Source: Rhizobium sp. FKL33
GTDB lineage: Bacteria; Pseudomonadota; Alphaproteobacteria; Rhizobiales; Rhizobiaceae
Direction of reading: 5' to 3'
Length of the DNA: 64,000 nt
Assembly (NCBI RefSeq): GCF_005222915.1
Contig: NZ_STFX01000007.1
Location: 1-64,000, forward strand
The translations under genes were made by a program, and so were the position numbers. Shown piece after piece: positions 33,478 to 41,543 of the stretch. The notes under the pieces were generated by a model that did no database searches, was not told the DNA's origin, and saw only the letters and a list, made by a program, of their open reading frames with translations. Every line of letters starts with the position of its first letter. The first letter of the stretch is position 1.

Positions 33478-33702
33478 TCAGTCCGATCCAGTCGACGCGC
33501 GATCGCGATGACCGGCGGCATATGCCAGAACAGCCGCGATATCCTCTGGCTCAAGAAGCGGATGATCTTCAAGGATCTCCTGCGCCGAAGCGCCGCTCCC
33601 GAGAAGATCAAGGACATCCACCACGCGGATTCTCAGCCCCCGAATGGAGAGCCGCCCTCCATTTTTGCCCGGCTCTGTCGTGATACGGTTTAAGTCGTTC
33701 AT
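33478..33702 (-). CDS. DUF433 small protein, orphan antitoxin-like
   Basis: A 74-residue protein of the DUF433 type: RITTEPGKNGGRLSIRGLRIRVVDVLDLLGSGASAQEILEDHPLLEPEDIAAVLAYAAGH, with the winged-helix-like ILEDHPLLEPEDIAAVLAYA signature at about residues 43-62. In many genomes DUF433 genes precede a PIN-like (DUF5615) toxin. None is present here, because the gene ends at the end of the EamA gene with no space. It is likely an orphan. Confidence 0.8.
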   Translation of the reverse strand: MNDLNRITTEPGKNGGRLSIRGLRIRVVDVLDLLGSGASAQEILEDHPLLEPEDIAAVLAYAAGHRDRASTGSD

Positions 33703-33756
33703 CTCGGCGTTCCCGGAGATCCGGAGCAGTCTACCAGGACGCCGCCGAAAGTCACC

Positions 33757-34440
33757 TCACAGCGACAATGCCTGCATATGAAACCGCAACTGCTCGACCG
33801 GGTATCGGTGCTCCGCCCCGACCGGACAGGCAGCGCGGGAGAGGCATCCGCCCGCCATGCAACTTGCTTTCCCCTCCTCCGAGGCGAGGTATCCGCGACA
33901 GGCGGCATAGCCGAAGCCCGCTGCGGTTATCGCACCAGCCGGACAGGCCGCCATGCAAGGCTTGTCGGGACAGTGATCACAGGGATGGTGTTCAAACGGA
34001 ACCGTGGCCTCGCCGATCCTCTCGGCAAAACCGATTGCGCCGCGATAGCCGTGCCACAGGCCATGCACTGGATGGATGAGTATGCCGAGCGGCGAGGCTT
34101 TCAAGCCTTCGGCCTGCATCGCCCATTGCTGGAACGGCTTCCAGGGCTTTTCCGAGGGAAACCAGGCTTCGCCGGAGACGGATGCGGCCAGTGCACGGAC
34201 GACCGCCTCCGACCAGGCGTCGAGCGGATGGTCTAGCCCCGCCCCCTCCTGGCGTCTCCAGCGCGAAAACGCCGGCCACATAGAGCCGCCGACATTGCCG
34301 ATCAACACGACGGTCCCGGCTCTCTCGCCGGTCGCGATCTCCGGCCCGTCGCCGTCGAAGTGCAGAACGCCGCGCAAAAAAAGTCCGTGCGGCGCAAGCG
34401 CCGCACGGATGTTTTCGAATGTGTCCGAGGAGTGTGTCAT
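33757..34440 (-). CDS. iron-sulfur protein with two 4Fe-4S-type Cys clusters
   Basis: A 227-residue soluble protein. The C-terminal third holds two cysteine sets: HPCDHCPDKPCMAACPAG (C-x2-C-x4-C-x3-C-P, near residues 143-160) and YAACRGYL...CMAGGCLSRAACPVG near residues 175-205, spaced as in the ferredoxin domain of epoxyqueuosine reductase-like proteins. The N-terminal part (GTVVLIGNVGGSMWPAF) is also reminiscent of that family, but the cobalamin-binding core is short. It follows the MttB-family gene, and its ATG overlaps the end of an open extension of that gene (ATGA). Electron transfer to a corrinoid protein or its activator is a reasonable inference. Confidence 0.78.
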   Translation of the reverse strand: MTHSSDTFENIRAALAPHGLFLRGVLHFDGDGPEIATGERAGTVVLIGNVGGSMWPAFSRWRRQEGAGLDHPLDAWSEAVVRALAASVSGEAWFPSEKPWKPFQQWAMQAEGLKASPLGILIHPVHGLWHGYRGAIGFAERIGEATVPFEHHPCDHCPDKPCMAACPAGAITAAGFGYAACRGYLASEEGKASCMAGGCLSRAACPVGAEHRYPVEQLRFHMQALSL

Positions 34441-34538
34441 CGCATCCAGTCGGGCTTGTAGTGCGGACGCCAGACGTCCCGCTGGATCATATCCTCTACC
34501 TGCGTCCGCCCGCCGCTCTCCCTGGCAACGGGACCCCT

Positions 34539-36107
34539 TCAAGTGAAGGCGTCGGGCATGGAGTCCTTGCGCTCCTTGATATAGGCGAGCAGGGCTTCAT
34601 CGATCGCCGGGTCGAGCGCGGGCGCTTCATATTGTTCCAGCCAGGAACGGCACAGGGCGTTGGCGCGCTGTTCGATCCGCTTTTCGCCTTCCACTTCCCA
34701 CTGTTCGAAGGAATTGTTGTCGGCGAGCGCCGAACGATAGAAGGCGGTCTGGAAGTTGGCCTGGGTGTGGGCGCAGCCGAGATAATGGCTGCCGGGGCCG
34801 ACTTCGCGGATCGCGTCGAGAGCCTGCGCCTCGACCGAGAGGTCGACGCCTTCCGCCATCTTCTGCATCATGCCGAGCTGGTCCTGGTCGATCATGAACT
34901 TCTCGTAGGACGACACGAGGCCGCCTTCGAGCCAGCCTGCGGCGTGCAGCACGAAATTCGTGCCGGCGAGCAGGGTCATGTTGATCGTGTTGGCGCTTTC
35001 ATGCGCGGCCTGGGCGTCCGGCACCTTGGAGGCGCAGAGCGAGCCGCCGGTGCGGAAAGGCAGACCCAGACGACGGGCGAGCTGCGCCGCGCCATACGAC
35101 ACAAGCGACGGCTCCGGCGTGCCGAAGGTCGGCGCGCCCGACTGCATCGAGATCGAAGCGGCGAAGGTGCCGAACAGCACCGGCGCGCCCTTGCGGATCA
35201 GCTGGGTGAAGGAAGCGCCGGCCAGCACTTCGGCGAGGATCTGCGTCAGCGTGCCGACCACCGTCACCGGGCTCATCGCGCCGGACAGGATGAAGGGCGA
35301 AATCACCGTCGCCTGATTATGACGGGCATAGACTTTGAGCGCGCCCACCATGGTTTCGTCGAACACCATCGGCGAATTGGCGTTGATGAGGTTCAGCGTC
35401 ACGCAGTTGTTCTCGACGAAGTCGTCGCCGAACACCAGCTTCGCCATGGCGATCGTGTCCTCGGCGCGTTCCGGCGCAGTGACCGAGCCCATGAACGGCT
35501 TGTCGGAATATTTGATGTGGCTGTAGATCATGTCCAGGTGACGCTTGTTCACCGGAACGTCCACAGGCTCGCAGACCGTTCCGCCGGACGAATGCACGGA
35601 CGGCGCCATATAGGCGAGCTTCACGAAATTTCGGAAGTCCTCGATCGTGGCGTAACGGCGATTTCCCTCGAGATCGCGCACGAAGGGAGGGCCGTAGACG
35701 GGCGCAAACACGGTGGCCTTGCCGCCGATCTGGCAGTTGCGGGCCGGATTGCGGGCGTGCCAGGTGAACTCGGACGGCGCAGTCTTGAGAAGTTCGCGGC
35801 ACAGGCCCTTGGGGAAATGCACGCGCTCGCCGCGGACATCCGCGCCGGCTTCCTTCCAGAGCGCCAGCGCTTCCGGATCTTCACGGAATTCGATGCCGAT
35901 CTCTTCGAGAATCGTGTCGGCGTTCTTCTCGATCAGCGCCAGACCTTCCTCATCCAGCACTTCATATTCGCGGATCTTGCGGGTGATATAGGGGAGAGAC
36001 GGGTTGGGACCTCCGCCTGCGCGCGACGCCCTGCGCGCCGCAGCGCCGCGTCCGCGCCGTCCGCCGCCTTCTCCCTGAGCGGCTACTGGTTCGACTGTCT
36101 CATCCAT
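34539..36107 (-). CDS. MttB-family (trimethylamine methyltransferase-like) corrinoid methyltransferase without pyrrolysine
   Basis: A 522-residue member of the MttB superfamily, whose members move a methyl group from a methylated amine to a corrinoid protein. It starts with a disordered Arg/Gly-rich tail (GEGGGRRGRGAAARRASRAGGG, about residues 12-33), then YITRKIREYEVLDEEGLALIEKNADTILEEIGIEF, typical of this subfamily. Other marks are VYGPPFVRDLEGNRRYATIEDFRNFVKL and APTFGTPEPSLVSYGAAQLARRLGLPFRTGGSLCASK. There is no in-frame TAG, so this is not the pyrrolysine trimethylamine enzyme. Non-Pyl relatives demethylate betaines such as glycine betaine; the substrate here is inferred, not shown. The frame stays open for 33 codons past the TGA. 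Confidence 0.88.
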   Translation of the reverse strand: MDETVEPVAAQGEGGGRRGRGAAARRASRAGGGPNPSLPYITRKIREYEVLDEEGLALIEKNADTILEEIGIEFREDPEALALWKEAGADVRGERVHFPKGLCRELLKTAPSEFTWHARNPARNCQIGGKATVFAPVYGPPFVRDLEGNRRYATIEDFRNFVKLAYMAPSVHSSGGTVCEPVDVPVNKRHLDMIYSHIKYSDKPFMGSVTAPERAEDTIAMAKLVFGDDFVENNCVTLNLINANSPMVFDETMVGALKVYARHNQATVISPFILSGAMSPVTVVGTLTQILAEVLAGASFTQLIRKGAPVLFGTFAASISMQSGAPTFGTPEPSLVSYGAAQLARRLGLPFRTGGSLCASKVPDAQAAHESANTINMTLLAGTNFVLHAAGWLEGGLVSSYEKFMIDQDQLGMMQKMAEGVDLSVEAQALDAIREVGPGSHYLGCAHTQANFQTAFYRSALADNNSFEQWEVEGEKRIEQRANALCRSWLEQYEAPALDPAIDEALLAYIKERKDSMPDAFT

Positions 36108-36257
36108 GGTCTCGTCCTCTGCGATCGCCGCGCATGCGGCCTAGTGTTTGGTTTGATCCTAAACCATGCCGCAAAAGGGACATTCCTAAAAGCGCCACCC
36201 ATGTCGCTGGAAGCGAAGCGCGGCGGAGATGGAACAGCGCCTGCGGCGCCAGCCCGT

Positions 36258-38240
36258 TCACCCGGCCATCAACCTGCCGCCTGCTTTGCCGATCCGCTGT
36301 TCGCCGAGCGAGGCCATCAGCGACAGATCCGACATCGGACGGGCGAAATGATATCCCTGGCCGAGCGGAACGCCGAGCCCGAGCAGAAGCGTGCGGTCCG
36401 CCTCCGTCTCGACGCCTTCCGCCACCACCTCCATGCCGAGATCGCCGGCCATACGGGTGACATGGCGGACGATGTCATAGGTGCGGTTGCAGATGGCGAT
36501 GCGGCGGATGAGCGACTTGTCGATCTTGATCTGGGCGAATTCCAGCTCGGCCAGCCGGCTGAGATTGGAATATCCCGAGCCGAAATCATCGACCGACAGC
36601 CGGAGCCCCGCCGCCCGGAGGCTTTCGAGATTGGCGACCACCGTCTCGCTCAACGACATCGCCGCGTCTTCGGTCAGTTCGAGAATGATGCTTTCCGAGG
36701 GACAATTGCGCTTGGAAAGCACATTGGCGATCGACTGAGCGAGATCGGGAATCGACAATAGCGCCGGCGACAGGTTGACCGCCATGCGCGGCGCGTCGCC
36801 GGACACGGAGAGCTGCTCGCGCAACAGGCAGGCGCGGTCGAGCATCACCAGCGTCATCGGCAGGATCAGATTGCCGCCCTCCGCCGCCTGCACGATGTCG
36901 GGGGCAGGAATCGCCCCGAAGCGCGGATGCGACCAGCGAACCAGCGTCTCCACGCTGACGGTCTGCCCCGTCTTCATCGACACGATCGGCTGGAAAGCGG
37001 CGTCGAGATCGCCTTCGGCGATAGCCTTGGCAAGGTCCTTGGCGAGGAAACGCTTGCGGGCATTGTCGGCGATCATGTCGGCGGTGGTGAAGCGGGCGCA
37101 ATTGCGACCATCCGCTTTCGCCGCATAAAGCGCGAGATCGGCGTGTTTCATCAGCGTTTCGACAAACGGCGTCGCATCGCGGGCGTCGCTGGAATGCGCA
37201 ACGCCGATGGAGGCCGTCACCTGGATGTTCTTGCCGTCGACCATCAGCGGCATGGCGATATCGGCGAGCGCTGCCTCGGCAAAGTCCATGGCGCGGTGCC
37301 GCGATCCTTTCAGCAGGACGGCGAATTCGTCGCCGCCGAGACGCGCCACCACGCCGACGGAATGTTCGGCGTTCGCCGCGAGCGCCTTCGCCACATGGCG
37401 CAGAAGGGCGTCGCCGGCGGGATGTCCCATCGTGTCGTTGATTTCCTTGAAACCGTCGAGATCGACGAGCAGCAGCGAGAAATCGCTGAAGGGGGGACGC
37501 GACGATAACTCCGTCTCGAAGCCGCGTCGATTGCCGATTCCGGTCAGGCCATCGGTCACCAAAAGCGCCTCTTTTTCGGCCATCGCCTTCTTCAGACGCA
37601 GGTTGACGCGCTGCGAAATGAAGAGTTCGAAAATCACGAAAAGGACCAGTACGGCCGCCAGACCGGCGAATTGCGACTGCATCGACTTCAGTGACCCGAG
37701 GCTTTGGATCTCCCGTTCGATCATCTTCTGCATCTGGAAGCGCCGCGCGGCATAGGCGTCGCTGCTCATGTCGTTGACCCGCGTCTGAAACTCGCGAATC
37801 AAGACCAGAAGCGGGCGAAGACTGGACCGTTCCCCCGGAACGAGTTTATCGATCGCAGTCTCGAAATCGGAGAGACGCCTTTCTATTTCGATTGCGACCT
37901 TGGCGTCCTTGATATTCGCCTCTTCGAGCGCGCGCTGATAATTTTGCGTGGCGACCACAGTCACCCGCGACCAGAAGATGTCGAGGGCGAGATCCACAAC
38001 TCGACGCTTGATGTCCTTGTCGCCGTAGGAATATCTGTGCGCCTTGACGAGCAGATCGGAGAGTTCCATCTCCATGCGCGTCGCTTCTTCATAGCGCGCG
38101 GAGTTGAACAGATGCATGCCCAAGCCGTCGGCGATCGCGGAGATGTTGCCGATGGTGACGACGAACATAGTCCCCATGGCGAAAAGCATCGCCGGAAAGC
38201 GCAGCAAGGCCAGGCTCCGAAACGCGCGCCAATCCTTCAT
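36258..38240 (-). CDS. membrane-bound GGDEF-EAL cyclic-di-GMP enzyme
   Basis: A 660-residue protein. Two membrane helices (about residues 11-33 and 186-206) flank a predominantly helical periplasmic domain. GGDEF domain: VVARLGGDEFAVLL near residue 303, an intact active-site motif. EAL domain: ETLVRW near 432 (fits ExLxR), DDFGSGYSNL near 555, KIDKSL near 574 and AEGVETE near 609, so the phosphodiesterase residues look intact. Both activities are possible. Its start overlaps the stop of the small exported protein upstream (ATGA), which may feed it a periplasmic signal. Confidence 0.9.
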   Translation of the reverse strand: MKDWRAFRSLALLRFPAMLFAMGTMFVVTIGNISAIADGLGMHLFNSARYEEATRMEMELSDLLVKAHRYSYGDKDIKRRVVDLALDIFWSRVTVVATQNYQRALEEANIKDAKVAIEIERRLSDFETAIDKLVPGERSSLRPLLVLIREFQTRVNDMSSDAYAARRFQMQKMIEREIQSLGSLKSMQSQFAGLAAVLVLFVIFELFISQRVNLRLKKAMAEKEALLVTDGLTGIGNRRGFETELSSRPPFSDFSLLLVDLDGFKEINDTMGHPAGDALLRHVAKALAANAEHSVGVVARLGGDEFAVLLKGSRHRAMDFAEAALADIAMPLMVDGKNIQVTASIGVAHSSDARDATPFVETLMKHADLALYAAKADGRNCARFTTADMIADNARKRFLAKDLAKAIAEGDLDAAFQPIVSMKTGQTVSVETLVRWSHPRFGAIPAPDIVQAAEGGNLILPMTLVMLDRACLLREQLSVSGDAPRMAVNLSPALLSIPDLAQSIANVLSKRNCPSESIILELTEDAAMSLSETVVANLESLRAAGLRLSVDDFGSGYSNLSRLAELEFAQIKIDKSLIRRIAICNRTYDIVRHVTRMAGDLGMEVVAEGVETEADRTLLLGLGVPLGQGYHFARPMSDLSLMASLGEQRIGKAGGRLMAG

Positions 38241-38701
38241 CGGACGGTGATCTCTTTCAACTGCCAGACGCTCCGCGCCTCATAGATCGGATTGTGGCGA
38301 AGCTCCGGATGCGCGTCCGAGGGATAGACAATCCAGAGCGGCCCCTTTTCCCGCAGGGTCACTTCCTTGCCGTCGACCTCGCGGGCGACGATGACCGCAT
38401 AGTCGTCCATATCCTTGAACGGAATATCCGCTTGGTAGCGGTCATAGCCGACAGCCAACAAGGAATCGCCCGAGAAACCGGACAGCGCGACGACATCCTT
38501 CAGCAACGGGCCTTTCACGCGATGCGCCCTGTCGTCCATGCCCGGGGGGAAAGCGACATAGTCGGTTTGCGGCAAAGCGTCGATTTTCGCCAGCGGGATT
38601 TCGACCGTCTTTTCAGCGTGACGGAAGACAAGCATCATCTCTTGGGCGCCCGATGTCGCGGCCCAGGCAAGAAAAACGAGAAAACTGCAAAACCATTTCA
38701 T
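38237..38701 (-). CDS. small exported protein coupled to the GGDEF-EAL gene
   Basis: A 154-residue protein with a signal peptide (MKWFCSFLVFLAWAATSGA) cleaved before QEMML. The mature part (IDALPQTDYVAFPPGMDDRAHRVKGPLLKDVVALSGFSGDSLLAVGYDRYQADIPFKDMDDYAVIVAREVDGKEV...GPLWIVYPSD) has the shape of the molybdopterin-oxidoreductase-like domain found in small periplasmic proteins next to c-di-GMP genes. No cofactor-binding Cys is seen in the mature part. It is translationally coupled to the downstream cyclase gene and is probably its periplasmic sensor partner. Confidence 0.75.
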   Translation of the reverse strand: MKWFCSFLVFLAWAATSGAQEMMLVFRHAEKTVEIPLAKIDALPQTDYVAFPPGMDDRAHRVKGPLLKDVVALSGFSGDSLLAVGYDRYQADIPFKDMDDYAVIVAREVDGKEVTLREKGPLWIVYPSDAHPELRHNPIYEARSVWQLKEITVR

Positions 38702-38782
38702 GCGCATCACCGCCCTCTATGCACTTTCCCTTACGTGAGCACCCGTTAAAAACGGCTTATTCGAAAATAAATTTACTCCGAT

Positions 38783-38827
38783 TGTCGCAAATGGCCGTCG
38801 CTTTCGTGGGCGAGAGCGTCGCTTTCG
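38783..38827 (+). promoter_or_regulatory. TGTCGC site and 21-base-spaced direct repeat upstream of the corrinoid gene
   Basis: TGTCGCAAATGGCC starts at 38783. CGTCGCTTTCG then occurs twice, at 38796-38806 and 38817-38827, exactly two helical turns apart, as expected for an AraC-family dimer. A TATAGT -10-like element follows near 38857-38862. Confidence 0.55.
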
Positions 38828-38916
38828 AAAACGCTTTGCAAACGTCCAAGGCTAACTATAGTGAAACATAGGGTTTCGCCGAATCCGGCGCCCGCAGATT
38901 GATGACGAGGAGCGCC

Positions 38917-39618
38917 ATGGCAGACGATGAAATCATTCTCTCCGAGCTTTCGGACGAAGAGCTTGTGCAGCAAATGCACGACGATCTCTACGACGGGCTG
39001 AAGGAAGAAATCGAGGAAGCCACCAAGATCCTTCTGGAGCGCGGCTGGGCGCCTTACGACATCCTGACCGAAGCGCTGGTCGAGGGCATGCGCATCGTCG
39101 GCGTCGACTTCCGCGACGGCATCCTGTTCGTTCCCGAAGTGCTGTTGTCCGCCAACGCTATGAAAGCCGGCATGTTCATCCTGCGTCCGCTGCTCGCCGC
39201 CACCGGCGCGCCGAAGCTCGGCAAGATGGTCATCGGCACCGTCAAAGGCGACATCCATGACATCGGCAAGAACCTTGTCGGCATGATGATGGAAGGCGCA
39301 GGTTTCGACGTGATCGACCTCGGCATCAACAACCCGGTCGAAAACTATCTCGAAGCGCTGGAGAAGGAAAAGCCGGATATTCTCGGCATGTCGGCGCTGC
39401 TCACCACCACCATGCCTTACATGAAGGTGGTCATCGACACGATGAAGGAAAAGGGCATCCGTGACGACTACGTCGTGCTCGTGGGCGGCGCGCCGCTGAA
39501 CGAGGAATTCGGCAAGGCCGTCGGCGCCGACGCCTATTGCCGCGACGCCGCCATCGCTGTCGAAACGGCGAAGGACTTCATCAAGCGCAAGCACAATCAG
39601 CTCGCCGCCGGCGTCTGA
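38917..39618 (+). CDS. corrinoid methyl-carrier protein (MtbC/MttC-like)
   Basis: A 233-residue corrinoid protein with a B12-binding-2 helical cap (LVQQMHDDLYDGLKEEIEEATKILLERGWAPYDILTEALVEGMRIVGVDFRDGILFVPEVLLSANAMKAGM) and a Rossmann-type cobalamin-binding domain. The lower-ligand motif DIHDIGKNLV (near residues 111-120) matches DxHxxG, and GGAPLNEEFGKAVGADAY near the end is the usual second signature. It should accept a methyl group from the MttB-family enzyme and donate it to THF via the methyltransferase at 42.8 kb. The ATG at 38917 (GAGGAG upstream) is chosen over earlier TTG/ATG codons. Confidence 0.93.
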   Translation: MADDEIILSELSDEELVQQMHDDLYDGLKEEIEEATKILLERGWAPYDILTEALVEGMRIVGVDFRDGILFVPEVLLSANAMKAGMFILRPLLAATGAPKLGKMVIGTVKGDIHDIGKNLVGMMMEGAGFDVIDLGINNPVENYLEALEKEKPDILGMSALLTTTMPYMKVVIDTMKEKGIRDDYVVLVGGAPLNEEFGKAVGADAYCRDAAIAVETAKDFIKRKHNQLAAGV

Positions 39619-39642
39619 TTTCGGCCTTCAGGCACAAAACGC

Positions 39643-39677
39643 AAATGGCCGCAGCGGAACCCCGCGCGGCCATTTTC
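39643..39677. terminator. bidirectional terminator hairpin
   Basis: AAATGGCCGC (39643-39652) pairs with GCGGCCATTT (39666-39675), with A and T runs on both sides. It serves the corrinoid gene on the plus strand and the entericidin gene on the minus strand. Confidence 0.88.
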
Positions 39678-39695
39678 AGTTTCGACCGATGTCGA

Positions 39696-39842
39696 TCAGT
39701 TGGCGACGTCCTTGGCTGCGTCTTCGGTCGCGTCGACGGTGTTGGATGCATCCTTGCCCATGCCGCGAATGGTGTTGCCGCAGGACGACAGCGCGAGCGC
39801 GGCGATGAGGGCGAAGGCGATGTGGGTCGAGATCTTGGTCAT
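39696..39842 (-). CDS. entericidin A/B-like small lipoprotein
   Basis: A 48-residue protein that starts MTKISTHIAFALIAALALSSCGNTIRGMGKDASNTVDATEDAAKDVAN. The lipobox LSSC makes Cys21 the lipidated residue, and the short mature part with GNTIRGMGKD is the entericidin pattern. Family members are cell-envelope toxin/antidote lipoproteins induced in stationary phase. It is oriented opposite to the C1 genes on both sides and shares a bidirectional terminator with the corrinoid gene. Confidence 0.85.
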   Translation of the reverse strand: MTKISTHIAFALIAALALSSCGNTIRGMGKDASNTVDATEDAAKDVAN

Positions 39843-39977
39843 GTCTGCTCTCCGTGATGACGTCGGATCGGGAGAAAAGCCGGCCGATCCACCGGTTGTC
39901 CGCCGGTCTAACGAGCGAAGAGCGGAATTGTTCGCGGGCGACGCGATGAAACGCGCTATTCCATAGGGGAAATGCAG

Positions 39978-40592
39978 ATGAGCCAAGCCAACAGGACGGA
40001 AACCTCGCCGGATCGCCTGCGCGTCATCGCCTGCGGCGCTATCGCCCGCGAAGTCCTGGCGATCCGCGATCAGCATGGTCTCGACCACATCGATCTCCAG
40101 TGTCTTCCCGCCATCTGGCATGTGTTTCCGGAAAAGATCGCGCCAGCCATGCGCGAAAAGATCGCCGAAGCGCGCGCGGAAGGCTTTCGGAAAATTTTCA
40201 TCGGCTATGCCGAATGCGGCACCCAGGGCGAACTCGACAAGATCTGCGCCGAGGAAGGCGTCGAACGAATCGCCGGGCCCCACTGCTACAGCTTCTTCAC
40301 CGGCAACGAAAAATTCCTCGCCGATTGCGAGACGGAGTTCACCGCCTTTTATCTGACCGATCTGATCACCCGCCAGTTCGAGGCCTTCGTGATCGAGCCG
40401 CTGAAACTCGACAAGCATCCGGAACTGCGCGACATGGTGTTCGGCAACTACACCAAGATCGTCTATCTCGCCCAGACCGAGGACGAAGAGTTGCAAAAGA
40501 AGGCGAAATGGGCGGCCGACTACCTCAAGCTCGACTATGAATATCGCTTCACCGGCTATGGCGACCTGACAGACGCACTCAAACGCGCCTGA
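39978..40592 (+). CDS. DUF1638 protein in the corrinoid methyl-transfer cluster
   Basis: A 204-residue soluble protein of the DUF1638 family. It starts with RLRVIACGAIAREVLAI and then has FRKIFIGYAECGTQGELDKICAEEGVERIAGPHCYSFFTGNEKF, with conserved Cys and His residues (C-G at 85-86 and H-C at about 101-102), suggesting metal or thiol chemistry. The C-terminus carries AQTEDEELQKKAKWAADYLKLDYEYRFTGYGDL. Its function is unknown. It recurs next to MttB-family genes in alphaproteobacteria, as far as I recall, and here sits between the corrinoid protein and the THF genes. ATG 39978 has AGGGGA at the right distance; an ATG 6 bases earlier is an alternative. Confidence 0.8.
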   Translation: MSQANRTETSPDRLRVIACGAIAREVLAIRDQHGLDHIDLQCLPAIWHVFPEKIAPAMREKIAEARAEGFRKIFIGYAECGTQGELDKICAEEGVERIAGPHCYSFFTGNEKFLADCETEFTAFYLTDLITRQFEAFVIEPLKLDKHPELRDMVFGNYTKIVYLAQTEDEELQKKAKWAADYLKLDYEYRFTGYGDLTDALKRA

Positions 40593-40685
40593 TCATAACG
40601 AATAAAAAAGCGACATTGTTGTTTGATAGCGTTGCCGCGACCGTTACATGGGTAGCGGATCAGCAACCGGAGACAGTGTGAACGC

Positions 40686-41360
40686 ATGGATATGAGCGCG
40701 ACGACGTCCCATAGGTCTCACGACAGGCAGAGCCTGTCGCATTTATTGCGCGAGATCTCGGACAATGCCGGGGAAAAAATCACGCTGGGTGAAATCGCCG
40801 ACGGCATGGAGCAACGGTCCTTCGGCGCGTTCCTCGTGGTCTTCTGTCTTCCCAATCTCATTCCCCTGCCGCCGGGCGCCACGTTCATCCTCGGCCTGCC
40901 GCTGGTGTTCGTCGCCTTCCAGATGGCCTTTTCGCGCCTCGACACGATCTGGCTGCCGCGGCGGCTGCATGAATACGCCTTCGACAACAGGGCCTTCGCC
41001 AAGGTGCTCGACAAGTTTCTTCCCTGGATCGCCTGGACGGAACGCTTCGTCAAGCCGCGTTTCTGGGCGGGCGAAGCCCGGCTTCATGAACGCTTTCTCG
41101 GCCTGTTCGCACTGTTGCTGGCGCTGATCATCTTTCTGCCCATCCCGCTCGGCAATATGGGCCCCGCTTATGCGCTTGCGCTGATGGGCCTCGGCCTCAC
41201 CGAACGCGACGGATTGGTGATGGCGGCAGGCGTGGCGATCGGCGTGATCTTCACCGCCGTCATCAGCTATGTCGGCTACGAAATCCTCACCGCGATACCC
41301 GGCGTCATCCGGCAACTCCCCGTCTATTGGGCGAGCGTGAAGGCCTTTTTCGTCTTCTGA
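40686..41360 (+). CDS. exoD: ExoD-family membrane protein
   Basis: A 224-residue protein of the ExoD family, linked to exopolysaccharide synthesis in rhizobia. The N-terminal LSHLLREISDNAGEKITLGEIADGMEQRSFGAFLVVFCLPNLIPLPPGATFILGLPLVFVAFQM is the family core, with PxxIPxPPG and about four to five helices through the C-terminus (FLGLFALLLALIIFLPIPLGNMGPAYALALMGLGLTERDGLVM). It has no known link with C1 metabolism and may only be a passenger in this stretch. Confidence 0.9.
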   Translation: MDMSATTSHRSHDRQSLSHLLREISDNAGEKITLGEIADGMEQRSFGAFLVVFCLPNLIPLPPGATFILGLPLVFVAFQMAFSRLDTIWLPRRLHEYAFDNRAFAKVLDKFLPWIAWTERFVKPRFWAGEARLHERFLGLFALLLALIIFLPIPLGNMGPAYALALMGLGLTERDGLVMAAGVAIGVIFTAVISYVGYEILTAIPGVIRQLPVYWASVKAFFVF

Positions 41361-41401
41361 TCCGCATCCGCGCATGCGCTTTGTCAAACCGCCTGTGGGC
41401 G

Positions 41402-41424
41402 TGTCGCATTAAGACCAATGCGAC
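41402..41424 (+). promoter_or_regulatory. GbdR/ArgR-like operator upstream of the MTHFR/methyltransferase operon
   Basis: TGTCGCATTAAGACCA (41402-41417) sits inside a perfect inverted repeat GTCGCATT-AAGACC-AATGCGAC (41403-41424). The same sequence, with small changes, precedes the GbdR-like regulator (two copies), the dimethylglycine dehydrogenase-like gene and the cbt/cob promoter. Confidence 0.7.
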
Positions 41425-41543
41425 GTCGTGACTAGCCGGGCCACGCCCCCCCTTCCCGCTCCATTGTACTCCGCATCGGAGGAGAGCGGGCCGGCGCGTT
41501 TTGGTCGGACCGCGACAGCATATCCTGACAGGAGAATTCGGGA

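Noticed and set aside
34437-34541. Selenocysteine at the MttB-family TGA
   Set aside because: No obvious stem-loop of SECIS type follows and the family is not known for selenocysteine; simple truncation or a separate small frame is more likely.
34539-36107. Pyrrolysine-type trimethylamine methyltransferase
   Set aside because: There is no in-frame TAG within the gene, and no pyl genes are seen in the window; the protein belongs to the non-pyrrolysine branch.
36202-36217. TGTCGCTGGAAGCGAA upstream of the MttB-family gene as another regulator site
   Set aside because: It fits TGTCGC-N8-AA but points away from the gene and lacks the ATTnAGACC half shared by the other sites; kept only as a weak possibility.
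34419-36761. 780-codon plus-strand frame across the MttB-family and GGDEF-EAL genes
   Set aside because: It is antisense to two conserved proteins and its product shows only composition-driven His/Arg/Asp runs.
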